64,000 nt of DNA from Lota lota (lineage: Eukaryota > Chordata > Actinopteri > Gadiformes > Lotidae): positions 37,501 through 101,500 of the forward strand of contig JACYXH010000208.1 in assembly GCA_026745465.1 (NCBI GenBank), given 5' to 3'. Position 1 is the first letter of the stretch. Every line of letters starts with the position of its first letter. The notes under the pieces were generated by a model, which was given only the letters and a program-made list of their open reading frames with translations, did not search any database and was not told where the DNA came from. Of the stretch, positions 1-20,170 are shown in pieces. A program made the position numbers and the translations under genes.

Positions 1-1214
<1,214 letters not shown>

Positions 1215-1289
1215 TCGATTATTTTATTAACACTTTCTTTTATTAAAACCTAGGGGTTTAAGTAAAAATTTTCTTTGGAGGGAATGTTG

Positions 1290-1688
1290 TTTTTTCTATT
1301 TTCCGGATACAAGGCATTATGGGAAAGAGGCGGACATTTTAGGAGAGTTCGGGTCTGGACTGTGGTTGCGACCGATCAGTTTGTAAGGGTGTTCGAGTTA
1401 GATGTCAATAGTTGGAACTTGCGAAGCACGGTTGCTATTTTGTTTGGTTGTATACGTTTTTCAAGTTGGAGGAACGTTTTTTTTTTTTACTTGGAGAGTT
1501 TACTTTAACGGAGTTGTCGAAGGAAATGGAAGCTAGCCAAGTTTACGCTAACTAATAAGAAAAGGAGAGACGCCCTCGCACGCGGTGTCAACGCGGGGTG
1601 ACACGCAGAGGACCGCAGAGGATTCGCGTAATCGACAGACGGAGATACCGGTTGGAGTTTTCCTGTTGGTTTCAGACTACTGTTCATC
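1290..1688 (+). promoter_or_regulatory. Candidate promoter and non-coding first exon
   Basis: This stretch has an ETS-like TTTCCGG word, a CATTATGGGAAA word, a CpG-richer segment and a GCTAACTAA word of the kind common near fish housekeeping promoters. At 1689 a good donor, GTGAGTAC, follows. No downstream exon could be paired with it, so this is only a candidate 5' exon. It could equally be ordinary unique DNA. Confidence 0.22.
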
Positions 1689-1699
1689 GTGAGTACAGA

Positions 1700-2835
1700 A
1701 AGCTACGTTTATGAGGATTCTTACGGTATATTGAGCTCCAACAAGCGCGCCATCAACTGGTTTTGACTCTGAGAAACCCCGGGCACTTTATTTTCTTTCC
1801 TTTCCTTATAAATGTGACGTGTGTTTTTGGATAATAAATTCAACAATATATTTAAAGGAATATATGAATCCTATGTTGTTGTTTTTTTGGTGACGGGTAA
1901 ATGTACATTGGGTGTGTTTTGTTAGTTGAGTGTGCGTGAGAGATGATTTTACGACAGTATAGCTGCCGTAAAGGCCTCTCAGCCAGAGTAATTGGTAAAC
2001 ATTGTCCTTCTATGGTATATCTCATCTAGGCTCCGCCCACGCACATAGGGTAACGCTAATGACCCTATCAGAGAGTAAGAGCAGTTAGTGAGAGGGCTAC
2101 ACACACAAATACACACTTAGACTGTACCCAATGCTGGCAACACTGCTTACAAGTGTTCTTAGACAATATAATTTTTTTTTTAAATAACAAAGTGAATGAA
2201 ATTCAATGACCATCGAGAATTCTTGCAAAATATATAAATAAATGGATGTCTCCGTGTCCAACGTAGGAATGGCGCTGTTCCATTTTCACGCCAGAACCAT
2301 TTCAGAAGGTATGTGGAGCTAAATAGGGCAGCGTGACGACATTGCATTGGCAGGGAGAAACAGATACATGATCAACCACCTAAGACCCCCGAGAAGAAAT
2401 CACCCGTCCCTTATCCTCTTACGACATATGGATATATCGTAAATATTGGCAAGACATTCTGTCTGGGGCCCACGCTGTACATCATGACCGCTCGTAATTC
2501 ACGTATTTATATTCCTCAGCCGTGATTTTGTATTTAAAATATGACTCATAAAAAACGTGATATATGGAAATTGACAGATCATATGTGATTCCTGAATTAA
2601 ATATCGTATAGATCACAGGCGTTTCATGCCGCCCACCCCCACACCACACCACACCCCCACACTCTCTATCCTTTCCTGGGAACAAAGCCTTGACCAAGGG
2701 AGGTAATTTACAGTGTTATGGGATGAGTGAAAAACATGCTGTAAATAAATAAGTTGATCCATTTCATTTTAGGACAGGGGGAGGTTAAGCGTAACTCCCT
2801 CCCAGACCCCTCCCCCTTCCTGCTTCTTATATCTC

Positions 2836-2836
<1 letters not shown>
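1700..2836. other. Intergenic sequence, no gene seen
   Basis: AT-rich unique sequence with short homopolymers. Open frames are short and unsupported. No repeat family or RNA gene was recognised. Confidence 0.55.
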
Positions 2837-2881
<45 letters not shown>

Positions 2882-3196
2882 CCTTGATGTCCCCTGGAAC
2901 TGGGATGTCCCCTATACTGGCCGTGTCCGTATATCACCAGGAGGAGAAGGGGACTGCAAATGGGGCAGCGAGCGACACTATGCAGTCCATTTGCTAATTT
3001 CAATATGGTGTCCGTCTGTGTATGGGTACGGCCTTGGGCGCAATGGAAGCCCACCCACCCCTCCTCTTCCCCAGCCGCCCACTCTCTCAGTTCCGCAGCC
3101 CCCCCCCCCCCCCCCCCCCCCCCCACTTCTCCTCCCCCCTTCTCCCCATACGTCCCTTTTGACCTTGCTCTCAATCACAACCAAGCAGCCCCTAAT

Positions 3197-3276
<80 letters not shown>

Positions 3277-3310
3277 GCGCCCACGACACACACACACACA
3301 CGTTCACGCT
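2837..3310. repeat. Poly-C tracts and (CA)n array
   Basis: A C-run at about 2837-2867 leads into a short CA run. A second C-run lies at about 3099-3124 and a CA array at about 3199-3274 with a degenerate tail. The long plus-strand frame across the block is Pro-rich and His-Thr-rich low-complexity translation. Confidence 0.95.
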
Positions 3311-3928
<618 letters not shown>

Positions 3929-4354
3929 CACAAGACATCAAACATCTCCAGTGAGATGTGTGTTCCTTGTCCTCTGCTCCCAGTCCACAAGAGCGTGCAT
4001 GGCGTACTTGTTTTGTCCTGACTGGCCCCGTCTCCCTAACTTTGTCGTGGTTGACTGCCTGTTGTTTAAATTGTTACTGGTCCATGAATCTGACTAAAAC
4101 ATCCCCCATGAAACTCTTTATACTTTGCTGCTGTTTCCCTTTTGCTGCCATCCACAATCTTGTCACACACCTGCGTCAGGTCACAGGGAATGTAATAGAC
4201 ATTCCCTGTCTCCTAGTTTTGCTGGAGTGTGCGTGTATCTTTTTGTGTGTATGTGTGTTTGCGTGCGCGTGTGTGTGCGTGCGAATGCATCGATAAGTGT
4301 CGGGGCAGAACGGAGGGGAATATTACACAATCCTCTGTGCATCATTGTAATTAG

Positions 4355-4430
4355 ATTTCCCACGATAGCTCAATTAAGTCACACTGCTCCGGGGACCCAG
4401 TGGTTTGTGGTTTGACTCTCACTCGCGAGG
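4355..4430 (+). mobile_element. Possible degraded tRNA-derived SINE head
   Basis: Two words resemble an internal RNA polymerase III promoter in order and spacing. TAGCTCAATTAAG at 4366-4378 resembles box A, and GGTTTGACTCT at 4409-4419 resembles box B (two mismatches to GGTTCGANTCC). No cloverleaf closes convincingly, so an intact tRNA is unlikely. A decayed SINE or chance are the alternatives. Confidence 0.3.
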
Positions 4431-5177
4431 GTTCTGGTCTGTTAAGTAAGGCAGAGGAACGTCGCTATTAATATGGTCACTTATATATCCACTAAAGCAG
4501 TCTTCTACACTCTGTCTCTATGTCCCTATATCTTTTTTTACAATGTTACCATCCCTATTCTTTTTATAAACTACTGATTCTGAATCAATTGGGTGGAATA
4601 AGAACCTGATTGCGATTCTTCCCTGTTGCTTTGAGCATTCAATTTTTTGTTGTTGTTGTTGAGGACAGCGTTTATTTAGGCCTGCTAGAATGTATATTCT
4701 AATGAGAACAGCTCCATCTATGGACCACCTGTTGAACTGCATTAATTGTATAAAATACACATGAAAATTGAGTGCAAATGAATTTGGAGTAGCGTGGGTG
4801 TTGTTAAAATGTAGGCTATGTGGTCTGGGAAAAAAGAAAACCAAAACAGGATATACTATACAAATGACAACTTTTCTTTGGTGCAAGCACACCAGGAATT
4901 TGATGGACAATCAATTCTGGAGGTCATTCCGTGTGGTCCGCCCCTGATTTCTGCCATTATTTATTCGAATGAATGTGAACAAACATGAATATGTGTTTGG
5001 AGGTATTGCATGTCGCGTGCGGTGACACAGGGAGATTCAGCACTTTTGATGATATGTGGTCGCATTACTGCCCTCAAGGCTGGCGACCAGTTTAAATGCT
5101 CCAGTAACATTTCCTTTTATTTATACCCATAGACCTTGGCTGAAATAAATGAGTTGAGACAAGTGTGGGTGGGGGGT

Positions 5178-5208
<31 letters not shown>

Positions 5209-6633
5209 TGATGTTACGAACAATTTCTTCCCGGCACCACGGCGTGCGTGAGCGAGACATTCAACTCTTTCACTGCCGGGGTGGCTGACAGGCGGCTCCG
5301 GTAAGACGCACGGTGGCCCTTTTTTTTTTTTAAAGAAGATTCAATGTCGCGCCAGAGAAACGCATCAACGTGAAAGTCGTTGTGTCATTATCTTAAATCT
5401 TAACTATCCAGCAGGACGAAAGTGTGAGAGACAGCCGTATCTGTCACGGGGCTGGCAGGACATGCTTTATTGTCTGTGTACAGTAAGCGCTGAGATTAGC
5501 CACTCCACAAGGGTCATTCTGCAGTCCGCCTTCAATTTACAACCGCTTTTAATATTCTGTCACACTTAACATTTTTTACTGCCGCCTTTTTATTACCATA
5601 TCCTTATGTCCCGTGCTTATGAACTTTTCTATGCAAATCACTCACGTCTCTTGGAGAGTAGCTGAATGATCAAATGTTCCCTTTGTTTTCAGCCAGCCGG
5701 GACGCTGGGAAAATTTCGCGTGTGATTCGGTCTTTTCCTCGGGAAACCTGCAACGTTTACGACCCTTACTGCTGCTTCTTGCTTTGTAAGGCTGTCACTT
5801 TTCCAGATTCGCTCTACACCGTGACTGTAGCATTTTTGTGGATGGAAGGGGGCAGCTGTCTACGCAATACTAAAATAAGTGTCTCAGACATTTGGAATTC
5901 ACAATGACATCATGTCACCCCTATATTTGCATTGAATAGTCGTACTGTAAATTATACAACACATGGCATCATTTTGGCAAACCGATGGGGGCCTGCTTCT
6001 CAGAGGTTTGTTTTTCTTGGTTACCACTCCACAAGGGATAGCCTCGCGACTCTGTATTTTCACACTTGGTTTCCTCTGTTCCGTTCTCCTTCTGTCTTCA
6101 TTTTATTTTGTATTATTTTTGTATTCCCCTTTTGAGACTTGACAGACCAAATAGAGAGAGGGAGGGAGGGAGGGAGGGAAAGACAACGACGATGACGACG
6201 AAGAAGAAGAGTGGATAAGCAGAGATTTACGGCTGTGAATCTGCCACTTTAACGTGAAGTTGATGAATCCATTTTGAAAGTATCGCCTGACTTTGACACG
6301 GCGGCTGAGTTTTGTTTAAGGTCACCGAACTGTTGTCTGAGACTTTCGCCTGCTGGCCCAAATGCAGCGATCTGTGTATTTTCATCTAATGCTGTATATG
6401 GATCGCCCCGACAGACAAGTGCGGGGAAAAAGGGTCCAGGGTATAGCTCTGGGGGGGGACAGCAGAGACAGCAGCAAGCCCAGGGAGAGTGGACGACTGG
6501 ACTCCTTTCCTGGTGCCATGTTGACTGGGGCTCAAATCAATACAACATTTGTATGATGGTGCTACATCGACGCATCTCTCACTTCCCTGTTTTTTCTCCC
6601 CTCTCTTTTTGGACTTTCTTGTTCCCCTCTATT
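4431..6633. other. Intergenic sequence with poly-G run
   Basis: Mostly AT-rich unique DNA. It holds a G-run at about 5180-5208 and a purine-rich simple stretch at about 6153-6215 made of GGGA, then GAC and GAA steps. A TTTTCAG word at 5687-5693 resembles a splice acceptor, but no coding exon follows it. Confidence 0.55.
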
Positions 6634-7217
6634 CCCCCCCCCCCCCCCCCCCTCTCTCATATACACACACATATATGGAGGTTTTTTAAATGATAATTCA
6701 ATTAGGGCAGGTGCTTGGCTGAGAGGGCAGGGTGATGTGTGGCGGAGCGCCGGCCCTTTAAGAGCCCGTCAGCGGCCCTAACGAGGGTGGCAAATGGAGA
6801 CATAAAGAGGAGAATGGGTACACTTTTCACTTTGGTCTGACATACCGCCGCTGCCCCTCGAAGCCCTTGAGGGGGCATTTGGAGTGGGTGCGACCATGCT
6901 TCAAATTCCCCTCCTCCCCCTCGGACTAATTGTTGAGGGTATTGACCTTGAAGAATGGACGGGACGAGAGGACGGCAGGGGGTGATGGTGGGGTTGGGGG
7001 TGGGGGGGGGGGGGGGGGTGTGGGGGTGTGGTGGGGGGGGGGGGGGGGGGGGAGAAGGGCAGGGATCGTAGAGAAAAAAGAAAAAAGGTGGAGTTGGCTC
7101 TCGGTTCACCGTGGTTTTTCCCCCCTGACCTCGAGTGAGAACGATTTCTTCTTTTCTCTTTTTTTTGTGCTGTCTCCCAGACGCAGCCCGCACACTTCCC
7201 AGGTCTCTCCTCCCATG

Positions 7218-7250
<33 letters not shown>

Positions 7251-7465
7251 GGTGGAGGAAGAGGAGTCAACAGCAGGAGACACCACACAAATCAAAAGGC
7301 ATCAATGGAACATGGCATCATAACAACTGGGATCAATCACAGGCCATTTCAGGCCTCATTCAAACCTCCCACGCCATCGATCGGCTGGGGGGGGGGGTGC
7401 ACACGGTACTATTGGATACACGTCGTCGTTTGTGCGATGCGGGGGCCTCATGCGTGCGCACAAAC

Positions 7466-7505
<40 letters not shown>
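6634..7505. repeat. Cluster of long C and G homopolymers
   Basis: A C-run at about 6634-6652 is followed by G-runs around 7000-7051 with a few interruptions, a G-run at about 7220-7249, and a long C-run at about 7468-7505. The Pro-rich and Gly-rich open frames here come from the homopolymers. Confidence 0.93.
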
Positions 7506-8544
<1,039 letters not shown>

Positions 8545-9159
8545 AAAATGTGAGACAGCACAGAGCAAACAGTAGTCTGAATATTTGTTCTTCCAAGTCA
8601 TTGATTCAGTCCCATGCTTGTTTTCCACCCGATCTCCCTCTCTTCATACAAGCAGCCATTGCGTCGACTGTCTATAGGCAGTGTCCCCAGAACCAGACCA
8701 CTCACACAATGTACACGTCTTTTCTCGGTTTTTTTTATACTATATATTTTGAAATTATAGTTCAATCCAATAAATGACCTTCTTTTAGGTCATTCTTTGG
8801 TGCTAGTTTTGATTCAAGAGTTTCGTAACCAATACATGAATTTGTCTTGGACCAAAGAGTGGTACATGCAGATATTATTATCCCTTAAATATTATTACGA
8901 TTACCCCAATAACTCCTGTTCATATTCCCACATTCCCAATATCAGTTTATGGAGACAGTAAAAAAATGGATCGCAACAGCATAACACAAGGGAATGCAAC
9001 ACCACATTTAAGCCTGAGCGGTAGAACACAAAAGATTAAAACAAAGCGTCTCCTGGATCACCGCTCTCTGTTAGTATTCAGCAGCCTTGGCGTTGGAACG
9101 CAGTCCCGTACAGCACGAGCGCAAAACAACGGCGTTCTACTGGGGAGCTCCTCCTCCTC

Positions 9160-9850
9160 TCCTAGTCTAGGGGCCTTTACGGCGCGACAGTGGCACTATA
9201 CCTCTGCAATTACTTTTCAATTAGCACGATGAACATTCCCAACACTGCGGCAGCAATTATTTTATAGCCCAGTGTCTTAGCCCATTAACGGCGCTACCAA
9301 CAGCACGGGAAGTGATAAACCATCTGGCCTGGCTCCCGAAGAGATGGAGCACACACTTAATGGAGTGAAAAAGTAAAAGCAATTAATGTCACATTAATAT
9401 AACGATAATAATGCCGTCCCTTGCAGCTCTGGCGGGCAGTGTAAGAGGGAAGGGGGGTGGGGAGGGTGGGGAGGGTGGGGGGTGAGGTGGACCTCTGTCT
9501 GGCCCTGCTGGCCCTGCGAGGGTCCTTATTAAACACAGCTCCGCACACTGGATGCAGGGGCCAAGCCAAACGTCCCTTATAATTACAATGAATGGCTACA
9601 AATTGACACGTGTCCCAGCATGCAGTCCACCCGTTCCAGCCTGTGAATGGCGAAGGCATAACATTTAATACGACAGTGTCAGCTTTCTTTAGAGATCTAT
9701 AAAACCTGAACAATCGATGCTTGAACTTTTGAAATACATTTGAAGAGAAAGGCCGGCTGATTAATGAATTGATTTGTCATTAACTAAGCAAACTGAGGAG
9801 GAATCACAATTTGTCTCTGTAGGTAAGCATTAGGGAGGATCCCCTGGGCC
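9160..9850. promoter_or_regulatory. Candidate conserved non-coding block
   Basis: Unique sequence with several TAAT/ATTA homeodomain-type cores (for example CAATTAGCACG near 9219, CCCATTAACGGCG near 9281, GATTAATGAATTG near 9758) among GC-rich words. There is no open frame with domain content. This composition is typical of vertebrate enhancers, but conservation is untested. A short GGGGAGGGT repeat lies near 9455-9482. Confidence 0.3.
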
Positions 9851-10085
9851 CTTGTGATTGTGTTGAAGTGCCCATGCACTTAATTTAGCAGTGCTTGTGT
9901 GCTTGTAATTGCCCCAGTATAAGTGTGTGTGTTTTGTACCTTTTTTGTATTTGTGTCTGCATAAAGCTGTTTGAATGTGTAGATGTGTGTGTGCATATGT
10001 GTATGTTTGTGTGTGTGTGTGTGTTAGTCACGAGTTCACGGGAGTGGGTGTGTGTGTATGTTTGCGAGTGTGTGTGTGTATTGGT

Positions 10086-10232
<147 letters not shown>

Positions 10233-10859
10233 CGATGCCTGTCTTAAGAGCAGCTCCGCTGTCCCGTCCTATCTCCTGACCCCTCTGTGTTCCGGCCGCC
10301 CTGCTCTGTTTGTGTTAATTCCTCTACATCTCCAGGGTGGCTTACATTAGAATATCTTAACCACTGGGCTGCATTAGCATAGCGTGATGGATGCCGCTGA
10401 ATCTCCATGCCAGATAATGTCCACATTTTGCATTTTAAACTAAGCTACGCTACGGACGTGCTATCCATTTTCACAGGCGGAAATGAGGTCCTGGTGGGTG
10501 AGCGCCTGGCAACTCTTGTCATCGCGAGCGGAGCGCCCTGCCCGGGTCTCATGACACCTCCGAGGCGCCACACTGAGACGGGTTGAGGGTCATTGTCTAG
10601 CACTGGTCAGCTGTGATGGCCCGCACGCACGCCGAGTGAACTTGGGTGTCAGTTTTGCAGCACTTGTTTTTCAGTCGAGTGCAAAAAAAAACAAAAACGC
10701 CCACCAAACTTGTTGGGATGGAGACCTCGCCACTCAGCAAAGAGTTTTCTCTATTGCATATATTCATGCGCGACGTTGGGCCCACCTGTCCAAGCCGCCG
10801 CCGCAGGCCGCACACAATACAACATGTAGTCACTCCCATAAATGTACCTTCCAGTGAAG

Positions 10860-11070
10860 CATGATAAGTCCTGCATAATTCCCCCTTTTATTATGTATAG
10901 TCTGGCAGGCGGTTTCTCCGCGGCGACATCTCAATGAGTCTAAGCAGCTTGGAGGCCTCTGCTGCGAGCCGGGCGGTTGATTCTCGTTACAAGGTTGTCA
11001 TGGCCCCCGGCGGTTGATCAATAGGAATAAATCAGTGGGCTCCTTTTTTATGTGACGCCAGATAGTTGTA
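10860..11070. promoter_or_regulatory. Candidate conserved non-coding block
   Basis: Compact unique sequence mixing CCTTTTATTATG, GGCGGTTTCTCCGCGGCG and GGCGGTTGATCAATAGG words, with no usable open frame. It is flanked by ordinary intergenic DNA. Proposed as a regulatory candidate from composition alone. Confidence 0.27.
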
Positions 11071-11539
11071 CATTTATAAGCCTCTTTATGAGATAAGATC
11101 TTGACACTTGAGCTCGCGTCACAGAAGCTGACACACTCCCCCCACCACCACCTCCACGCACGCACACACACATGCACACAGGCACGCGCGCTCTGTTCCT
11201 AGGCTTGGCGATGCTTATTAGACAAGTATGATCGTAGCGTTTATACGTTTTGCTTGGGCCCGAGTGTTTCGGTGTCAAATGAAGACGCGTTGGAATTATG
11301 TTTCAATCCGTTTTGATATGGCTGACAATGGGGACGTGAGCCATTACCAAATGTTGTTTTATCTCCTTGTGTGCAGTCATTTCAAGGAATGGAAACTAGT
11401 GGCGTTTTGACGGGTCTAATCTATTCGAGCGGTGTATTCAAGTATCGTAACATCACGGCGGGAATAGCAGACTGTTGTCACCAGTCCCAGTGTTGTTCTT
11501 ATTCATGGTACCGTTCCTCTACACACAATCACGAAAGGC

Positions 11540-12010
11540 GTCCTCGTTCTGCCCGATGATTCCATAATGTTCTGCTAATTACGTTTGACTAATTACGGTT
11601 CTTTTATGCGGCAATATATGCTGGGAGTTTCCTCCCTTTATTACACCGCAGATCTCTCGCTCTGCTCCGTTGATCCTGATTGGATACCGAGGCCTCCGTA
11701 TTCTGTTTATTTTCTAATTAAATATTAGCTTTAACCACTTTGGAGTGTTAATTAAACCATGACACCCACCCACCTCAGCCCACCCATTGACCGCTAGCAG
11801 AATGTGATCAAGTGAGACTCCAGCTTTAATTAGATCGCTTGGACATTAGCTTTGTTTAGTTTTTTTCCTCTTCCCCTCCCAGGTTAGGGAAACGGGGCAG
11901 GATGCTTTCAACACCAAGCACATTGACCGGCATCAGATTACATCCGCCTCCTAAGTACTGGATTGATTGGAGAAGGGAAGCCCGTCTTTATGAGCTAAGT
12001 GTTCCTGAAT
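11540..12010. promoter_or_regulatory. Candidate conserved non-coding block rich in ATTA cores
   Basis: Dense TAAT/ATTA cores occur here: TGCTAATTACG, GACTAATTACGG, TTCTAATTAAATATTAG, GTTAATTAAACC and CTTTAATTAGATCG. They are interleaved with GC-rich unique sequence and no coding frame. This is one of the strongest enhancer-like stretches of the desert. Confidence 0.35.
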
Positions 12011-13765
<1,755 letters not shown>

Positions 13766-14042
13766 GGATGATGGATAGCAACAGTGGCGAGAACAAAACC
13801 AAGCATTCCTCATGCTGTCACCACAATGAAACGGGGACATAACAGGGCTTGGTCACAATGCGCGCGGTGCACTTCAGAGAGATGCCAGGCCATCATGCCA
13901 CTTCTCCTGCAAGTCAAAGACTCCATCCATCACAGCCTCTGCTCCTCAGACTGGGGGCCGCTGACTGTTTGCTTCCTGCAGGGACTTCCCAGTCCCCGGC
14001 TCCCCCGCACTCACTCTATCGCTATCTCTTCTCCCTCTCTGC

Positions 14043-14191
14043 ATCAGCGTTACCAACAATCACATTATAATATAATTAACTGTTATTGGCCGTACAAATA
14101 ACTATTAAGTAATATAATAAAAATGCTAACCCGCCCCCCTACTCAGCCACCAACCCCCAATAATAGGATATCACCTTATTATAATACCTCT
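14043..14191 (+). repeat. Diverged direct repeat, copy 1
   Basis: This block, starting at ATCAGCGTTACCAAC, is repeated in the same orientation at 14877-15044 with scattered mismatches. Shared anchors are ACCAACAATCACATTATAAT, TTAACTGTTATTG, CCAACCCCCAATAATAGG and CACCTTATTATAA. It may be the edge of a decayed mobile element or a segmental duplication. Confidence 0.8.
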
Positions 14192-14307
14192 TTGTCTCTC
14201 TGTCTTCCCTACTCTCTCTCTCTCTCACTGGCCATTGCTTTGTGCCAAAGTTTTTGTTGTTATTGTTGTTGTTTGATTGAGATGGGTTTATTGAAGGAGG
14301 GTGCGGT

Positions 14308-14338
<31 letters not shown>
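14308..14338. repeat. Poly-G run
   Basis: About 31 consecutive G residues, lying between the two direct-repeat copies. Confidence 0.95.
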
Positions 14339-14341
<3 letters not shown>

Positions 14342-14876
14342 TTGTAATTGTAGAATGTAATTTTTGCATTTCAATTTAAAAGTCCTTTTCCTTACCAATA
14401 GGATCACTCTTTTTATTGGTTTAAGGTGTAGTGTAGAAGTGCATTCAATTAGTGTTTAAATTCAAAATGTGTAACATTTTAACTTGTAGGTTAAAATAAC
14501 CCGTACATATCTGTAGTCAATGCTGATCGACAGTGATTTCAATAATGTTATCAATAAAAGCACATCCTATAACTGATATATTCTACAAATAAAAAATGCT
14601 GGCCAGCCCGTACCTCTCTCTTTGTTTACACAACTCTTACTAGCGACACTCCCAAAGCCCCTCCCACTCACACACCCAGCCAGCCGAGCAAGGGTTGTTC
14701 CTGTCCCACGGTTGAACAGCCAATTAGAGTGGACAGAACACTGTTATTGGGTTTTTGAATTCTGAAAGTTCGTTTTAACTGGGAGGGGCTCGATCTTACA
14801 CATTGCAACTTTAATAAAAAATTAAATGTAAATATACATAAATCATATTTATTTAAGTAATAGATAGAAATAATGT

Positions 14877-15044
14877 ATCAGTGTTACCAACAATCACATT
14901 ATAATAGAATTAACTGTTATTGTCCATACAAATAACTTAACTAATATAATACAAATGCTAACTCTCCCCCTGCCTCCCTTAACCCCACCCCTTACTCAAC
15001 CACCAACCCCCAATAATAGGAAAACACCTTATTATAAAACCTCT
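14877..15044 (+). repeat. Diverged direct repeat, copy 2
   Basis: Second copy of the block at 14043-14191, about 834 bp downstream. It carries an extra C-rich segment of roughly 20 bp before the CCAACCCCCAATAATAGG anchor. Between the copies lies unique sequence with no coding capacity. Confidence 0.8.
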
Positions 15045-16745
<1,701 letters not shown>

Positions 16746-17124
16746 CAGAAGAAGAAGACTGCAAATCCCTAACCGATGGCTCCGCCTCTTTTGTTTTCTC
16801 TGTCTGAGAGAGCGGCAGCAGCCACGGTGACATTGATCACACGGCCCGGTCCATTGTCCTGAATAGGCTGTTAGAGCTGCTGGGGATCTAGCCCCGGGAT
16901 TGGACGGCTTGGCAGGTGTCACTGCTTATCTTGCCTTTTTCTTTTTTTTCGACAGGTCAACAGAGATGGTGCTGCAGAGTCTCCTGTCACCCCCCCCCCC
17001 ACCACAACCTGCCTCCCATAGAGCTGAAGGGGGGGCTATAGAGTGAGGGGCTGGGATTGTGGGGGGGCTCAGAGCAAAGGTCCCAGGTCCTGTAGTGTTG
17101 GGTCTCCAGAGCTTGGCCCGATAA

Positions 17125-17286
<162 letters not shown>

Positions 17287-17539
17287 GGCCCCTGCTTGTC
17301 CTGCTGACTGACAGCTATCACCCAGCGACGGGACATGCACCCGGCCACATGCTGCTGATAAAATGTTAATGTAATTAACAGATAATGGCTGTTGTTTTTA
17401 GCTGTCAATACTGCAGACCGGGGAGGGATAAAGGATTGAAGGCACAAAGTCACATTCAGATATCTGCCAGACATTGTAGGATTCAATTATTTTTGCCAAC
17501 TACCACCCTTCCCCCCTGACCCCCTCCCCCTGTTTACAC

Positions 17540-17542
<3 letters not shown>

Positions 17543-17618
<76 letters not shown>
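17543..17618. repeat. (AC)n microsatellite
   Basis: An uninterrupted AC array of about 76 bp, third in a cluster within 1 kb. Confidence 0.97.
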
Positions 17619-17620
<2 letters not shown>

Positions 17621-17809
17621 CTATTCCTACACCCCTCCCCTCCTCCACCTGCCTTTAGTTTTCACAGGGGCGCTTGTGTAATCAACATCCTGCCATGTTG
17701 ACAGTGTCCACTGTTCTCCCCTCCCTGGTGCTGCGGAGTGGGTGTGGGGGATGGGGGGGGGGGGGGGGGGGTGGGGCTGTTCTCCGGCCAGCCATTGTTA
17801 CGGTTGCAT

Positions 17810-18850
17810 TCTTTTTTTTATTTTGGATATATTTCTTCATATTCAGCCGCGTCTCTCGCCCGCTCCGTTCGCCGCGTCTGAGCTCATAAATCACGCGGCT
17901 CTGGGCAGGCGGCCTGCGGGGGCTATTCTCACCCCGGACAGCGGGGCTGGACACGGACGTATCCAGCCCCGCCGCAAGACAAATGTATTTATATTTCAAC
18001 ACCCCCCCACCCCCCCACCACACCACACCCCAACAAAAACACAAGACGCCTATCAGGGCGAGGCCAGAGCTGCTTTGGACATGGGCTGCCTGACTATTGT
18101 GGTGTTTTAATAAGTATCGAGGCCTAAACAAGATTAGCCGCTTCCAGTTTACAGAATGTCAGTGAAAGGCAGCGCTATCACTCATAACAAATGGGCTTAT
18201 GCAAACTGGGGGGATTTCTTTGCCATGCATAAGAGCTTGTTTGGTGCATGCCGCGGCGATGCCGCATGCTGATATGCAATTATTCTAAAGAAGTATCAAA
18301 GTTCAGGTGTGAGTCTAGCGTCTCGCTGGGGCGGCCGGGGACGCCCCGAGCTGCTGCAGATTACCACGGGAATATTTCATGAAGAAGAAGAGGCAAAACA
18401 GCGAGACGATAAAGAGGAGCTAGGAAGTATGATAAAATACGCTCCATAATGGATGGTTCTCTATATATTCATTATTTTGGGGGGGAGGGGGGGTGTAGGG
18501 CTAGCAGCGCAGTCTTTGATACGGAGAGATAATAGAGAGGCGCCAGTTTTAGCGGGATAGCTCTTAATGATGACAGGCAGGGACTTTGATCCGTCCATCT
18601 CAAGTGTTCTCCTTAATTAACCCACTTTGCCTGAGCTAATGACGCCTGATTATCATTTACACGATTGCTCTCGTCGCCATAATCACAAAACAACAACGCA
18701 CCCCAAAAAAACCACTTGGATTGTTGTGCCGCTTTAAAGCTGGCGTTCACCTGCTATTAGCGGGAATGTTTTCCTAATCACAGCTAATTGAAGTGTTAAT
18801 TAAATCAGGCCGGGTGCAGAAACAATGGCGCTAACAACACAAGTGGTTGC
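17810..18850. promoter_or_regulatory. Candidate conserved non-coding cluster
   Basis: About 1 kb of unique sequence with many regulatory-looking words: GCTCATAAATCACGCGGC near 17881, ATGCAATTATTCTAAAG near 18274, CCTTAATTAACCC near 18611, and CAGCTAATTGAAG and GTTAATTAAATCAGG near 18781. There is no domain-bearing frame. A G-rich interruption sits at 18479-18495. Confidence 0.37.
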
Positions 18851-20149
<1,299 letters not shown>

Positions 20150-20170
20150 CTCTCTCTGTGTGTGTCTCTA

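Noticed and set aside
4355..4430. Intact tRNA gene
   Set aside because: Box-like words exist but acceptor and anticodon stems do not close.
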